Positions 8,547 through 19,153 of a DNA stretch of 64,000 nucleotides are shown here, piece after piece. The stretch is from Pontimonas sp. (GTDB lineage Bacteria > Actinomycetota > Actinomycetes > Actinomycetales > Microbacteriaceae). The translations under genes and the position numbers were made by a program. The number at the start of each line of letters is the position of its first letter. The stretch's first letter is position 1. The notes under the pieces are model-generated. The model saw only the letters and a program-made list of their open reading frames with translations, was not told the origin of the DNA and made no database searches. The DNA lies in contig JAFMDO010000002.1 of NCBI GenBank assembly GCA_017857245.1, forward strand, positions 20,677 to 84,676, written 5' to 3'.

Positions 8547-9850
8547 GAGACGTCATCGTCACTGGAGCATCCCTTCTCGGAGCACCACAGACGACTTTTG
8601 CCTTGTCACGGGGGGTATTTATCCCCACCGAAGACGCCTCTGCGGACGCGCTCACGATCGACGCTGAGGGCCACATTGCTCTTCCTGGGCTGGTTGATTT
8701 GCACACCCACCTCCGACAGCCGGGAATGGAAGAAGCTGAAACGGTTCTCACCGGCTCACAGGCGGCGGCTCTGGGTGGCTTCACCGCAGTTCACGCCATG
8801 GCCAACACCACCCCCACCACCGATTCGCCCGAACGCCTCAATCAGGTGTGGCAGTGGGGGAAAGAGGCCCGCTACGTCGATGTCCGCCCGATTGGCGCCG
8901 TGACAGAGGGGTTGGCGGGACGTCGTCCCACCGACATTGTGGCAATGGCGCAGTCGCCCGCGGCCCCGAGGGTGTTCTCTGATGACGGCCACTGTGTGGA
9001 AAATCCGGAACTCATGAGAGAAGCGCTTCGGTTGGCCGCCAGCGTTGATGCTGTAATTGCTCAGCACTCTCAGGATCCCCGGTTAACGGTGGGTTCCCAA
9101 ATGAATGCCGGTGCTCTTTCGGAAAAGCTGGGGCTGAGCGGCTGGCCGGGTGTCGCCGAGGAATCCATCATCGCCCGCGATGTCCTACTGGCTGAATCTG
9201 TCAGCGGGCACCTGCACGTTTGCCACCTCTCCACGGCTGGTTCGGTAGAGGTTGTTGCGTGGGCAAAAAAGCGTGGAATCTCCGTGACCGCAGAAGTAAC
9301 ACCACATCACCTCTTGCTCACCGAGGACCTTATCGCGGATTCGAACCCACTTTTTAAGGTGAATCCGCCTCTGCGAACCAGAGAGGACACCCTGGCGTTG
9401 CGAGCAGCGGTAGCCTCCGGGGTCATCGACATCATCGCCACAGATCATGCTCCTCATCCCGCGGGTGCTAAGTCGGGGGATTTTGTCTCAGCCGCGTTTG
9501 GCATGCTGGGGTTAGAGACTGCTCTGGGCGTAGTGCTGAAAACACTGGTCCACCCCGGCCTAATTTCCTACGAACAGGTTGCCCGAATCATGTCTAGCAC
9601 CCCCGCGCGCATCGGTCGACTGGCCGGATACGACCTACCCTTCCAGCCAGGAAGGCCGGCACATTTCACTCTGGTGGACCCCAGCGCGGCCACACCTGAG
9701 CCTTCGGGAAGCCTGAGTTCCAATAACCCCTTCGCAGGATGGGAGCTTCCGGGCAGGGTTTCGCACACCTTTTACGGGGGACATCAAACGGTCGCAGACG
9801 GACGTCTCGTGGCCCGCGACCAGCTGCACCAAGAGAAAGCGCCAGCGTGA
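8543..9850 (+). CDS. pyrC: Dihydroorotase
   Basis: 435 aa from GTG 8543 (GTGA overlap with pyrB). Amidohydrolase-fold enzyme closing carbamoyl-aspartate to dihydroorotate. Metal site [10 protein letters not shown] near residue 52, the MANTTP strand, HLST and the late TDHAPHP motif are all visible, typical of type I dihydroorotases. Third step of the pathway encoded in order within this operon; pyrD and pyrE are not in the window. Confidence 0.95.
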   Translation: MRDVIVTGASLLGAPQTTFALSRGVFIPTEDASADALTIDAEGHIALPGLVDLHTHLRQPGMEEAETVLTGSQAAALGGFTAVHAMANTTPTTDSPERLNQVWQWGKEARYVDVRPIGAVTEGLAGRRPTDIVAMAQSPAAPRVFSDDGHCVENPELMREALRLAASVDAVIAQHSQDPRLTVGSQMNAGALSEKLGLSGWPGVAEESIIARDVLLAESVSGHLHVCHLSTAGSVEVVAWAKKRGISVTAEVTPHHLLLTEDLIADSNPLFKVNPPLRTREDTLALRAAVASGVIDIIATDHAPHPAGAKSGDFVSAAFGMLGLETALGVVLKTLVHPGLISYEQVARIMSSTPARIGRLAGYDLPFQPGRPAHFTLVDPSAATPEPSGSLSSNNPFAGWELPGRVSHTFYGGHQTVADGRLVARDQLHQEKAPA

Positions 9851-10338
9851 ATCAAGAACAATCTGCTCTCATTATGCTCGGCCTGATGACGCTCGCTCTC
9901 GCGGGCGCCTGGTGGGGCTGGCGTCGGCGGAGAAACGAATACGTCGCTTGGGCCCAGCACTTCACCTTCTGGGATGAAGCAACAGAGACTCCGCTGGATT
10001 TTGAATGTTGGTATGTGGGCACATCCGAGGCGGGCCTGCCCTTGCAGCGGGTGGCTGTGGGGCCACTGAGTTACCGGGCAAAAGCAACTCTCGGTCTGCA
10101 CGCTACCGGCCTGGTTTTCCAAGCACGCGGGTCGCAAGCGTTGGTGTTTCCTGCGGAGGGTTTGAGCGCGGGACGCGCAACGTGGACCATAGATCGGACT
10201 GTCGAGCCCGACGGTTTGCTCATGGTTCAGTGGAGTCTTGGCCCCCAGCTGGTGGAAAGCTATTTCCGGCTTGTCGATAACGATCTTGGCCGGATCATTA
10301 CCGCAATCAACACAATGTCACAGGAGAAGCAAGTATGA
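9847..10338 (+). CDS. Small membrane-anchored PH-like protein of the pyr operon
   Basis: 163 aa from GTG 9847, overlapping pyrC and carA by 4 bases each. One N-terminal membrane span (about residues 6-22) followed by a basic stop WRRRRNEY, then a ~130-residue beta-rich cytoplasmic part with a final amphipathic helix. This fits the PH-like proteins found at the same pyrC-carA position in other actinobacteria (Rv1382 in M. tuberculosis). No catalytic motif is seen. Position suggests a role near pyrimidine synthesis or only long-standing operon residence; function unknown. Confidence 0.72.
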   Translation: MNQEQSALIMLGLMTLALAGAWWGWRRRRNEYVAWAQHFTFWDEATETPLDFECWYVGTSEAGLPLQRVAVGPLSYRAKATLGLHATGLVFQARGSQALVFPAEGLSAGRATWTIDRTVEPDGLLMVQWSLGPQLVESYFRLVDNDLGRIITAINTMSQEKQV

Positions 10339-11480
10339 GATCGGCGGCAGTGCTCGTATTGGAAGACGGATCGCGTTTCGAAGGGCATTCTTTTGGCGCC
10401 GCGGGGCAACGCCTCGGCGAAGTGGTCTTCGCCACCGGAATGACGGGATATCAGGAGACGCTGACCGACCCCAGCTATGCCGGGCAAATCGTTGTGATGA
10501 CAGCTCCTCACATCGGCAATACCGGAATGAACGATGATGACGCTGAATCTCGCCAGATTTGGGTCGAAGGGTTCGCCGTTCGTGACCTATCACCCAGGCC
10601 GTCAAATTTCCGATCCACCAGATCCCTTGAAGATGACCTGACCCACGACGGTGTCGTAGGAATATCGGGCGTCGACACTCGGGCCATCACGCTGGTCCTG
10701 CGTGAAGCAGGCGTGATGCGCGGTGGCGTGTTCAGCGGGGAAGCGCTCGACGCGAGTCCCGAAGACCAACTGGAGACCGTGCGGGCAACTCCGGGAATGG
10801 AGGGCCAAAGCCTGTCAGATCGGGTCAGCGTCGAGGCCACCAGGGTGGTCGCCGCCATCGGTGAGGCCCTGGGTGTCTTGGCTGTCATCGATCTAGGGAT
10901 CAAAGAATCCACGGTCCACGAGTTGGCAGCCAGGGGCTTTGAGGTTCATATCTTGCCTGCCCGAAGCTCGTGGGTAGAGGTTTGCGCGCTCTCCCCGGTG
11001 GCACTGTTTTACTCCAACGGACCGGGCGACCCTGCGGCCTCCGAAGCACAAGTAGAGGTGTTGCAAGAAGCGCTGCGAGCCAAGTTGCCGTTTTTTGGAA
11101 TCTGCTTTGGCAACCAATTGCTGGGTCGCGCACTGGGCTTTGGCACCTACAAACTCAAGTACGGACATCGCGGGATTAATCAGCCGGTATTGGATAAAAG
11201 CTCTGGCAGGGTAGAAATTACCTCTCAAAACCACGGGTTTGCTGTCTCAGCCCCGCTGGATGGTGTTCTCGAATCACCAGCAGGCTTTGGCAGGGTTGAA
11301 GTGTCCCACTACAGCTTGAACGACGACGTGGTGGAAGGCTTGCGCGCCCTCGATATCCCCGCATTTTCCGTTCAGTATCATCCTGAGGCGGCCGCGGGGC
11401 CGCGAGACGCGAACCACCTTTTTGACCGTTTTCGAGACATGGTCGTCGCTTCTGTATCACCAACTGGGGGAGTGGCCTAA
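10335..11480 (+). CDS. carA: Carbamoyl-phosphate synthase, small (glutaminase) subunit
   Basis: 381 aa. N-terminal CPSase small-chain domain ([15 protein letters not shown] ... [17 protein letters not shown]) then a class I glutamine amidotransferase domain with nucleophile Cys in [12 protein letters not shown] (H of the usual GxCxGHQ is N here) and catalytic His-Glu in [10 protein letters not shown]. It hydrolyses glutamine and passes ammonia to CarB. ATG overlaps the stop of the preceding gene (ATGA), and carB starts two bases after its stop. Confidence 0.95.
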   Translation: MRSAAVLVLEDGSRFEGHSFGAAGQRLGEVVFATGMTGYQETLTDPSYAGQIVVMTAPHIGNTGMNDDDAESRQIWVEGFAVRDLSPRPSNFRSTRSLEDDLTHDGVVGISGVDTRAITLVLREAGVMRGGVFSGEALDASPEDQLETVRATPGMEGQSLSDRVSVEATRVVAAIGEALGVLAVIDLGIKESTVHELAARGFEVHILPARSSWVEVCALSPVALFYSNGPGDPAASEAQVEVLQEALRAKLPFFGICFGNQLLGRALGFGTYKLKYGHRGINQPVLDKSSGRVEITSQNHGFAVSAPLDGVLESPAGFGRVEVSHYSLNDDVVEGLRALDIPAFSVQYHPEAAAGPRDANHLFDRFRDMVVASVSPTGGVA

Positions 11481-11482
11481 GC

Positions 11483-14400
11483 ATGCCTAAACGGATAGAC
11501 ATCACCAGCGTGCTGGTCATTGGCTCCGGCCCGATCGTGATCGGGCAAGCGGCCGAGTTCGATTACTCGGGGACGCAAGCCTGCCGCGTATTACGCGAAG
11601 AGGGCGTCCGCGTGATTTTGGTCAATTCGAACCCCGCCACCATCATGACCGATCCCGGGTTTGCTGACCAGACGTATATCGAGCCGATCACCACAGCGGT
11701 GTTGGAAGCGATTATTGCCAAAGAGAAACCCGACGCGATTCTGCCCACCCTCGGCGGACAGACCGCTCTGAACGCTGCTATGGCTCTGCACCAGGAGGGA
11801 ATCCTGGAGAAATACGGCATCGAACTTATCGGCGCTTCTTTCGAGGCCATCCAACGCGGGGAAGACCGTCAAATATTCAAAGATTTGGTCCTCAAATCCG
11901 GTGCCGAGGTCGCCAGGAGCCACATCGCACGCACTATCGAAGAGGCGAGGGATTTCGCCAAGGATCTCGGCTACCCGCTGGTGATTCGCCCGTCATACAC
12001 GATGGGCGGGTTGGGCTCGGGTTTTGCTCACAATGAGGCCGAACTGGAGCGGATGGTCGGTGACGGGCTGCACAACTCTCCCACGACGGAAGTCCTCCTC
12101 GAGGAGTCAATCTTGGGGTGGAAAGAGTACGAACTGGAAATGATGCGCGATGGCGCTGATAACACCGTCGTGGTCTGTTCCATTGAAAATGTCGACCCAG
12201 TCGGCGTTCACACCGGTGACTCCATCACTGTCGCTCCGGCCTTGACCTTGACCGATAGGGAATATCAGCGGATGCGCGACATTGGCATCGCCATTATTCG
12301 CGCGGTGGGTGTCGATACGGGTGGATGCAACATTCAGTTCGCGGTCGATCCCTTGGATGGGCGCATCATCGTGATCGAAATGAACCCCCGGGTCTCCCGC
12401 AGTTCCGCCTTGGCTTCGAAAGCCACGGGATTTCCGATTGCCAAAATCGCCGCAAAACTGGCGTTGGGTTACCGGCTCGACGAAATCCCCAACGACATCA
12501 CGGGGGTGACGCCGGCATCGTTTGAGCCCACTCTCGACTATGTCGTGGTGAAAGTCCCACGGTTTGCGTTCGAGAAGTTCCCGCTCGCAGATCGGGGTCT
12601 GACCACCACGATGAAGTCGGTGGGCGAGGCAATGGCATTGGGTCGCAACTTTACGCAGGCGCTGAACAAGGCCCTGCGGTCACTGGAGCAACGGGGGAGC
12701 TCTTTCCATTGGGAGCAACAGCCCGCAAGCGCCGCGGAACTCGTCAAGTCAGCCATGATGCCCACCGACGGTCGCATTGTGACGGTTCAGCAGGCGCTTC
12801 GCCAAGGTGCGAGCGTGGAAGAGCTCCACACTGCCACGGGGATTGACCCCTGGTTCCTCGATCAGATCCAGCTCATCAACACCGTTGCTGCCGAGGTCGC
12901 CCAGGCCCCTGACCTCTCGAAAGAGATCGTTCGCTATGCCAAGCAACACGGGCTCTCCGACATCCAGATTGGGTCCCTGAGAGGCGTGACTGAAGCTGAG
13001 ATTAGGCAGTTGCGACATGACTGGGACCTTCGCCCGGTGTTCAAAACGGTTGACACCTGTGCCGGGGAATTTCCCGCCCTCACTCCCTATCACTACTCAA
13101 GCTATGACCAGGTCTCAGAGGTGGTCCCTTCTGACCGCAAGAAGGTCGTGATTTTAGGGTCAGGGCCCAACCGCATTGGGCAAGGAATTGAGTTCGACTA
13201 TTCCTGTGTTCACGCGGCCTTCGCGCTCCGGGATGCAGGTTTTGAGACCATCATGATCAATTGCAACCCGGAAACGGTCTCCACCGATTACGACACCAGC
13301 GACCGGCTCTATTTTGAGCCGCTTACGCTGGAGGACGTTCTGGAAATTGTTCACCAAGAGAGCGCCGCCGGTGAATTGTTAGGGGTCATCGTTCAATTGG
13401 GTGGTCAGACTGCCCTGGGTTTGGCGGAGGGCCTCGAAGCTGCGGGCGTGCCCATCCTCGGCACGACCCCCAGCGCCATCGACCTTGCGGAAGAACGTGG
13501 CTCGTTTGCTCGAATCCTGGACGAGGCAGGATTGGTTGCGCCGCGCAATGGAACGGCGATCGACTACGCCGGAGCCCTAGTTATTGCCGAGGACATTGGA
13601 TTCCCGGTTCTGGTTCGGCCCAGCTACGTGTTGGGGGGACGAGGCATGGAAATTGTTTATGACCAGGCGTCGTTGGAGGATTACTTCCATCGGATTGGGG
13701 ACTTCGCCATTGTGGGGCCCCAGGCGCCTCTGTTGGTGGACCGTTTCCTCGATGATGCGGTGGAAATTGACGTGGATGCTCTCTTTGATGGCGATACCCT
13801 CTACATCGGTGGGGTCATGGAGCACATCGAAGAGGCCGGGATTCATTCGGGCGATTCCTCCTGCACGCTACCTCCAGTGACCTTGGGCCGCGATGTTGTT
13901 GCTGCAGTCTGTGACGGCGTCGAAAAACTCGCCCGAGGAATTGGTGTGCGGGGGCTGATTAACGTTCAATTCGCGGTCGCTGCCGGCGTGCTGTATGTCT
14001 TAGAGGCCAATCCTCGGGCCAGTCGCACGGTTCCCTTCGTTTCGAAGGCTCTGGGAATTCAGTTGGCCCGAGCTGCGGCATTGGTGATGACGGGTTCCAC
14101 GGTGAAGCAGCTGGTGGCAGAAGGAGTGTTGCCCGAACGCGATGGCCGATCTGTTCCCGCGTCCTCGCCAGTGTCCGTAAAAGAGGCCGTGCTGCCCTTC
14201 AAACGATTTAGGACGCCGGCGGGGGACATCGTGGACTCGATTTTGGGTCCTGAAATGCGTTCCACCGGCGAAGTGATGGGGATTGCGCCGTCCTTCCCAG
14301 AAGCATTCTCCAAGAGCCAGGATGCGGCCTACGGTGGGCTACCGAAGTCGGGCACCGTCTTCGTCTCAGTGGCAGACCGGGACAAGCGCTCGGTGATTTT

Positions 14401-14767
14401 GCCCATTTTGCGTCTGTCCCAGATGGGCTTTGACCTTATTGCGACCGAGGGAACGGCGGAAACACTGGGGCGTTATGGAATAGCCACCACCGTGATTCGC
14501 AAGCACACCGAGACGGATTCCGACACGGAGGGCCCGAGCATTGTCGACCTCATCCATGCGGGTGCTATCGACATGGTGATCAATACACCCCGGGGTCGAA
14601 GCGCCCGGGCAGATGGCTACGAGATCCGGACCGCTACGGTGGCGGCTGATAAGGCGTTGTTCACGACGATTGCCCAACTTGGAGCGGCGGTTGCCTCCCT
14701 GGAGTTCAGTTCAGTGGTTCCCTCGGTGAAGAGCCTGCAGGACTATGCGAAAGACCGTGAGTCGTGA
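11483..14767 (+). CDS. carB: Carbamoyl-phosphate synthase, large subunit
   Basis: 1094 aa with the duplicated architecture: first half [17 protein letters not shown] with ATP-grasp ([18 protein letters not shown]), oligomerisation region, second half [19 protein letters not shown] with [16 protein letters not shown], and a C-terminal MGS-like domain ([12 protein letters not shown]). It uses ammonia, bicarbonate and two ATP to form carbamoyl phosphate for PyrB and for arginine synthesis. It overlaps pyrF by 4 bases. Confidence 0.97.
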   Translation: MPKRIDITSVLVIGSGPIVIGQAAEFDYSGTQACRVLREEGVRVILVNSNPATIMTDPGFADQTYIEPITTAVLEAIIAKEKPDAILPTLGGQTALNAAMALHQEGILEKYGIELIGASFEAIQRGEDRQIFKDLVLKSGAEVARSHIARTIEEARDFAKDLGYPLVIRPSYTMGGLGSGFAHNEAELERMVGDGLHNSPTTEVLLEESILGWKEYELEMMRDGADNTVVVCSIENVDPVGVHTGDSITVAPALTLTDREYQRMRDIGIAIIRAVGVDTGGCNIQFAVDPLDGRIIVIEMNPRVSRSSALASKATGFPIAKIAAKLALGYRLDEIPNDITGVTPASFEPTLDYVVVKVPRFAFEKFPLADRGLTTTMKSVGEAMALGRNFTQALNKALRSLEQRGSSFHWEQQPASAAELVKSAMMPTDGRIVTVQQALRQGASVEELHTATGIDPWFLDQIQLINTVAAEVAQAPDLSKEIVRYAKQHGLSDIQIGSLRGVTEAEIRQLRHDWDLRPVFKTVDTCAGEFPALTPYHYSSYDQVSEVVPSDRKKVVILGSGPNRIGQGIEFDYSCVHAAFALRDAGFETIMINCNPETVSTDYDTSDRLYFEPLTLEDVLEIVHQESAAGELLGVIVQLGGQTALGLAEGLEAAGVPILGTTPSAIDLAEERGSFARILDEAGLVAPRNGTAIDYAGALVIAEDIGFPVLVRPSYVLGGRGMEIVYDQASLEDYFHRIGDFAIVGPQAPLLVDRFLDDAVEIDVDALFDGDTLYIGGVMEHIEEAGIHSGDSSCTLPPVTLGRDVVAAVCDGVEKLARGIGVRGLINVQFAVAAGVLYVLEANPRASRTVPFVSKALGIQLARAAALVMTGSTVKQLVAEGVLPERDGRSVPASSPVSVKEAVLPFKRFRTPAGDIVDSILGPEMRSTGEVMGIAPSFPEAFSKSQDAAYGGLPKSGTVFVSVADRDKRSVILPILRLSQMGFDLIATEGTAETLGRYGIATTVIRKHTETDSDTEGPSIVDLIHAGAIDMVINTPRGRSARADGYEIRTATVAADKALFTTIAQLGAAVASLEFSSVVPSVKSLQDYAKDRES

Positions 14768-15588
14768 TTTTTGGCGACGCTCTGCACCAGCTCACACTCG
14801 AGGGCCCGGCCCTGTGTGTGGGGGTGGACCCGCATCCGAATACTCTGGAACGCTGGGGATTCCCGGATTCCCCTGCGGGGCTCGATGGCTTCCTCGATGT
14901 GCTTCTCGAGCAGTTGATTGACGCGGAAGCTCTGATGGTGAAGCCCCAGGTAGCTCTGTTTGAGCGACATGGCGTCCGGGGTATGAGCTCGCTTGCAACA
15001 CTTCTGGGCCGTCTCCGAGCGGCTGCCATCCCCAGTATTGGCGACGGTAAGAGGGGGGACATTGGCAGCACTATGGAAGGCTACGCTTCCGCTTGGCTCA
15101 GCCCGGGAGCAGATTTCGAAGTCGATGCCCTCACGGTGAACCCCTATCTCGGGGTGGGAGCCCTCACCCCAGCCTTGGAGCTTGCCGCCGCGCAGAAGAA
15201 GGGGGTATTTGTGCTCTCGGCGACGAGCAATCCGGAAGCGTCCAGTCTGCAGTCAGCAGTGACCGCCTCGGGACGTAGCGTTGCGGCCGAGATCATCGCC
15301 GGCGTTGCCGATTTTGTCACTGCCCACCCAGAAGCCCTCCGCTCACACGGCGTGGTGGTCGGAGCAACCCTTGACCCAGGCGCCCTCACACTCGGCCTGG
15401 ATCAGAACGCCACAATGCCCATTTTGGCCCCGGGCTTTGGGGCCCAAGGAATCCCTCTTTCCCGCGCTCGCACCCTCTTTCCTCGCCAGCGATCCGTCAT
15501 CGCTGTGGCGGCTCGCTCGCTCCTGAGCACCGGACCAGAGGGATTCGCCCTCAGCATCCAGGACGCCCTGCAGGAGTTGGCAGCGTGA
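14764..15588 (+). CDS. pyrF: Orotidine-5'-phosphate decarboxylase (type 2)
   Basis: 274 aa, the longer type 2 form usual in actinobacteria. CVGVDPHP at the N-terminus, catalytic [11 protein letters not shown] (Lys-Asp cluster), and TVNPYLG follow in the expected order. Converts OMP to UMP, the last step of the pathway. Starts at GTG overlapping the carB stop and ends in a GTGA overlap with the mIHF-guanylate kinase gene, so nucleotide synthesis continues in the same transcript. Confidence 0.94.
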   Translation: MIFGDALHQLTLEGPALCVGVDPHPNTLERWGFPDSPAGLDGFLDVLLEQLIDAEALMVKPQVALFERHGVRGMSSLATLLGRLRAAAIPSIGDGKRGDIGSTMEGYASAWLSPGADFEVDALTVNPYLGVGALTPALELAAAQKKGVFVLSATSNPEASSLQSAVTASGRSVAAEIIAGVADFVTAHPEALRSHGVVVGATLDPGALTLGLDQNATMPILAPGFGAQGIPLSRARTLFPRQRSVIAVAARSLLSTGPEGFALSIQDALQELAA

Positions 15589-16487
15589 GCTTCGATCCCC
15601 ACACCGCTTCGGCTCTTGGTGTTGAGCGCCGGCGGGCGAGAGCGGAGCTGAAGGCCTCGATCGCCCACGGCCGGGTACATATCCTCGAGCTCTTCGATTC
15701 CGCCGAGGGCACCACAGACCCGGTAGTGGGTGGGTTGCGCGTGGCGTGGTTCCTTGGATCGATCCCCGGCATGGGGGCGACCAAAATTTCCCGGGTGCTG
15801 GAGCGAACCGGAGTATTGCCCACGGCGACACTCCGTGGTTTGCGCGTTCGACAGCGGTCAGCTCTGCGGCGGGAAATCGTCGCGCTGTTTCGGCACTATT
15901 ACTCCCATTTGCGCGGCCAGCTTGTCATCATTGTCGGCCCCAGCGGGGTGGGAAAGGGAAGCATTGCGCGGTGGATACTTGAGAATCATGACAATTTTGC
16001 TTTGAGCGTTTCGGCGACCACGCGTGCTCCTCGAGCGGGTGAACACAGTGGTGACCACTACTTTTTCGTTAGCGAAGACGAGTTTGATGCAATGGTTCGG
16101 GATGACGAACTACTCGAATGGGCCCTAGTCCACAAACAGTTCCGATATGGCACGCCGCAGTTTGCTCTCGAGCTACAGCTCGATGCAGGTATCAACGTGA
16201 TCTTAGAAATTGACATCCAGGGTGCGAGGGCTGCGCGGCGCAAGATTCGCCACTCGCTCACGGTGTTCGTGGAACCCCCGAGCTTCGATGAGTTAGAGCG
16301 TCGGCTCGTGGGCAGAGGAACAGAAGACACCCCCGAAAGGTTGCGACGCCTGCGCACCGCGCGGGCTGAATTGAAGACTTCAGGGCGCTGGGACGCGCTG
16401 GTTACCAATCATGACGTCGCGGAGGCGGGGCAAAGCATCGTAGACTTAGCTCACGCCTCGATCGAGGCCAGAGCTTTCAAGGAGTAA
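15585..16487 (+). CDS. gmk: mIHF-type DNA-binding domain fused to guanylate kinase
   Basis: 300 aa, about 110 residues longer than a plain guanylate kinase. Residues ~1-107 match the core of mycobacterial integration host factor (RRRARAELK, a helix-two-turn-helix part around GSIPGMGATKISRVLE and the C-terminal TLRGLRVRQRSAL). After a short link (FRHYYSHLRGQ) comes a full guanylate kinase: P-loop GPSGVGKGS, lid SATTRAPRAGEHSGDHY, EWALVH and ILEIDIQGA. In mycobacteria these are two adjacent genes. The kinase makes GDP from GMP; whether the fused protein still binds DNA is unknown. A frame error can be excluded because the two parts are in one uninterrupted frame. Confidence 0.88.
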   Translation: MSFDPHTASALGVERRRARAELKASIAHGRVHILELFDSAEGTTDPVVGGLRVAWFLGSIPGMGATKISRVLERTGVLPTATLRGLRVRQRSALRREIVALFRHYYSHLRGQLVIIVGPSGVGKGSIARWILENHDNFALSVSATTRAPRAGEHSGDHYFFVSEDEFDAMVRDDELLEWALVHKQFRYGTPQFALELQLDAGINVILEIDIQGARAARRKIRHSLTVFVEPPSFDELERRLVGRGTEDTPERLRRLRTARAELKTSGRWDALVTNHDVAEAGQSIVDLAHASIEARAFKE

Positions 16488-16490
16488 CAC

Positions 16491-16745
16491 ATGTCCAACC
16501 GCGATGGAATCATCAAGCCGCCCATTGACGAACTGTTGACGAAGGTTGACTCGAAGTACCAGCTCGTTATTTTTGCTTCCAAGCGTGCGCGTCAAATCAA
16601 CGATTACTACTCCGACCTCGGCGAGGGCAGTATCTACGACCACGTCGGACCTCTCGTTCCCTCGACCGTTGAAGAGAAGTCGCTCAGCATCGCCCTGAGG
16701 GAGATCAACGAGGGCAAACTCGTTCTGCAGCGCAACCCAGAATAA
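16491..16745 (+). CDS. rpoZ: RNA polymerase omega subunit
   Basis: 84 aa with the actinobacterial omega signature: IKPPIDELL, then [15 protein letters not shown], and the C-terminal [15 protein letters not shown]. It binds the C-terminal part of beta-prime and helps polymerase assembly. A good AAGGAGT ribosome site lies before ATG, and it follows gmk by three bases, the conserved gmk-rpoZ-coaBC order. Confidence 0.93.
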   Translation: MSNRDGIIKPPIDELLTKVDSKYQLVIFASKRARQINDYYSDLGEGSIYDHVGPLVPSTVEEKSLSIALREINEGKLVLQRNPE

Positions 16746-16750
16746 GGTCC

Positions 16751-17959
16751 ATGGCGCCGACTGCCTCATCTACGCCCCGCATCGTCGTTGGCGTCACCGG
16801 GGGAATTGCCGCGTATAAGGCGGTAAGTCTGGTTCGCGGGTTGGTAAAACGTGGCGCCACGGTGACCGTTATCCCGACGGAATCTGCTCTGAGGTTTGTG
16901 GGCCGACCTACGTGGGAGGCGGTTTCTCGCAACCCCGTGGCGACCGAACTGTTCGACGATGTGGCCACTGTCCGCCATGTGTCCCTGGGGCAACAGGCGG
17001 ATCTGATTATCATTGCCCCGGCTACGGCGCACTCGATCGCGTCATTGGCCTCGGGGCTTGCTGGAGACTTGTTGGGGACCACCGTTTTGGCTTCTCAGGC
17101 CCCCGTACTGCTCGCTCCCGCGATGCACACCGAGATGTGGGAACACGCCAGTGTTCAGGCCAATATTGACACCCTCATCTCGAGGGGGGTCCATGTTCTG
17201 GGGCCGGCTTCAGGTGAGCTGACCGGGGGAGACATTGGCGCCGGTCGCATGGTTGAGCCCGAGGATATCGCCGAAGCGGCGTGGGCTTTGTTCGTGCCGC
17301 AAACCCTGTTGGGAAAGACCGTTCTGATTTCCGCGGGAGGAACCAGAGAGCCCCTGGATCCGGTGCGATTCTTGGGTAACCGTTCCACCGGCGAGATGGG
17401 TGTTCAGTTGGCGAGAGCTGCTCAGGTGCGTGGGGCTGAAGTTGTCTTGGTTGCTGCACACCTGGAGGTGTCTGCGCCCTCGGGTGTGGAAGTTGTTACC
17501 GCCGCCACAGCGGAAGTCATGCGTCAAAAGATGGTGGATAACGCCCCGCGTGCGGACGTGATTATCCTGGCTGCCGCGGTTGCGGACTGGGTGGCAGAGG
17601 CTCCCTCTGTGCAGAAGATCAGCAAAAAACAGGTGGGCGCCACTTTTTCTCCCACCTTTGTCCAAGCCCCTGACATCGCAGCGCAACTGGGAGCCATGAA
17701 ACGCCCCGATCAGCTTGTGGTGGGGTTCGCGGCGGAAACTTCCGATGATTCCGGGAAACGTGAGGCGGCGGCCAGGGCAAAGCTGGATGCTAAAAACCTC
17801 GATGCGGTTGTCGTGAACCAGGTCGGCGAGCAGGTAGGCTTTGGGAACGTTGTAACGACTTTGACACTGTTTACCAGCGCGAGCCCGCAGTCATGGTCGG
17901 TCGCAGGAAAGAAGTATTCAGTAGCGGGGCAGTTGTTAGATGCTCTGCTGGACCGATAG
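16751..17959 (+). CDS. coaBC: CoaBC: phosphopantothenoylcysteine synthetase/decarboxylase
   Basis: 402-aa bifunctional enzyme of coenzyme A synthesis. The N-terminal CoaC flavoprotein (VGVTGGIAAYKAV, ATAHSIASLASGLA, PAMHTEMW) decarboxylates; the C-terminal CoaB half (ISAGGTREPLDPVRFLGNRSTGEMG, VVGFAAET) ligates cysteine to phosphopantothenate. In the CoaC substrate clamp the sequence is LTGGDIGAGRM, where many bacteria have ACGDxGxGRM, so the familiar Cys is not at that place. Follows rpoZ by five bases. Confidence 0.93.
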   Translation: MAPTASSTPRIVVGVTGGIAAYKAVSLVRGLVKRGATVTVIPTESALRFVGRPTWEAVSRNPVATELFDDVATVRHVSLGQQADLIIIAPATAHSIASLASGLAGDLLGTTVLASQAPVLLAPAMHTEMWEHASVQANIDTLISRGVHVLGPASGELTGGDIGAGRMVEPEDIAEAAWALFVPQTLLGKTVLISAGGTREPLDPVRFLGNRSTGEMGVQLARAAQVRGAEVVLVAAHLEVSAPSGVEVVTAATAEVMRQKMVDNAPRADVIILAAAVADWVAEAPSVQKISKKQVGATFSPTFVQAPDIAAQLGAMKRPDQLVVGFAAETSDDSGKREAAARAKLDAKNLDAVVVNQVGEQVGFGNVVTTLTLFTSASPQSWSVAGKKYSVAGQLLDALLDR

Positions 17960-17968
17960 GTAGGGCTT

Positions 17969-19153
17969 ATGAAGTTTTTCAGTTCCGAATCAGTGACTGA
18001 AGGTCACCCGGACAAAATGTGCGATCAGATCAGTGATGCACTTTTGGATGCTTTTCTGGCAGGAGACAAGGGGTCGCGTTGCGCGATTGAGTCCCTAAGC
18101 GCCGGGAACATGATTCATGTTGCAGGTGAAGTCACCTCTGCAACCGATGTCGATGTGGAAAAAGTCGTGCGCGATCTTGTTCGCAGCATCGGCTACACCG
18201 ACCAGTCTTTCGGCATCGACGCTGACGGGTTTGATTGGCACCTTTCCTTGGGTAAACAGTCTCCGGATATCGCTGCGGGCGTCGACCAGGCGTTGGAGTC
18301 CAGGGATGGATCCTCCCTCGATCCCTACGACTCGCTGGGTGCTGGCGACCAGGGAATCATGTTTGGCTACGCCACCAATGAGACCGAGTCCTTCATGCCG
18401 ATTCCCTTGTGGCTCTCCCACAGGCTGGCGCAGCAATTAGCCACCGCTCGTAAAACGGGGTTAGTGGATTACCTGCGCCCGGATGGAAAGACCCAGGTCA
18501 CTATTGGGTATGACAATGGCGTGCCGGTCGAGGTGAACACCATCGTTATTTCCACCCAGCACCACCCCGGGATTTCTCTCGAACAAATCACCAACGATGT
18601 CAAAGAGCACGTCATCGCCCCCATGTTGGAGCTCGTGGACCTTGATAGCTCTTCGACCCGGTACCTCATTAACCCCAGTGGCGACTTCGTTACCGGGGGA
18701 CCCGACGGTGACGCCGGCCTGACTGGCCGAAAAATTATCGTCGACACGTACGGCGGCGCTGCCCGACACGGCGGAGGCGCCTTTAGCGGAAAAGACCCGA
18801 CAAAGGTGGACCGATCCGCAGCCTACGCACTGCGCTGGGTGGCGAAAAACGCTGTTGCGGCCGGTCTCGCAGACAAAATTGAACTTCAGGTGTCCTATGC
18901 GATTGGCACCGCCCACCCCGTCAGTATCTTCGTGGAGGCGTTTGGGACCGAAAAAGTCAGCCTCGACGTGATTGAAAAGGCCGTGTTGGCAACGTTCGAT
19001 CTCCGTCCTCGAGCGATTATCGAAGAGCTTGATCTGCTGAACACCCCCTTCCTGTCGACTGCGGCCTATGGGCACTTCGGTCGCATGGATGTTGACTTTC
19101 CCTGGGAGCGTCTGAACAAAGTGGAGGATTTGCGCCAAGCTAGTGGATTGTGA
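17969..19153 (+). CDS. metK: S-adenosylmethionine synthetase
   Basis: 394 aa, normal length. [14 protein letters not shown] at the N-terminus, [12 protein letters not shown] and the phosphate-binding [16 protein letters not shown] loop are intact. Makes SAM from ATP and methionine in the cytoplasm. Only nine bases separate it from coaBC, so there is no room for a SAM riboswitch. A GTGA overlap couples it to priA. Confidence 0.97.
   Translation: MKFFSSESVTEGHPDKMCDQISDALLDAFLAGDKGSRCAIESLSAGNMIHVAGEVTSATDVDVEKVVRDLVRSIGYTDQSFGIDADGFDWHLSLGKQSPDIAAGVDQALESRDGSSLDPYDSLGAGDQGIMFGYATNETESFMPIPLWLSHRLAQQLATARKTGLVDYLRPDGKTQVTIGYDNGVPVEVNTIVISTQHHPGISLEQITNDVKEHVIAPMLELVDLDSSSTRYLINPSGDFVTGGPDGDAGLTGRKIIVDTYGGAARHGGGAFSGKDPTKVDRSAAYALRWVAKNAVAAGLADKIELQVSYAIGTAHPVSIFVEAFGTEKVSLDVIEKAVLATFDLRPRAIIEELDLLNTPFLSTAAYGHFGRMDVDFPWERLNKVEDLRQASGL

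Noticed and set aside
17959-17969. SAM riboswitch before metK
   Set aside because: The gap to coaBC is only nine bases, too short for any riboswitch.
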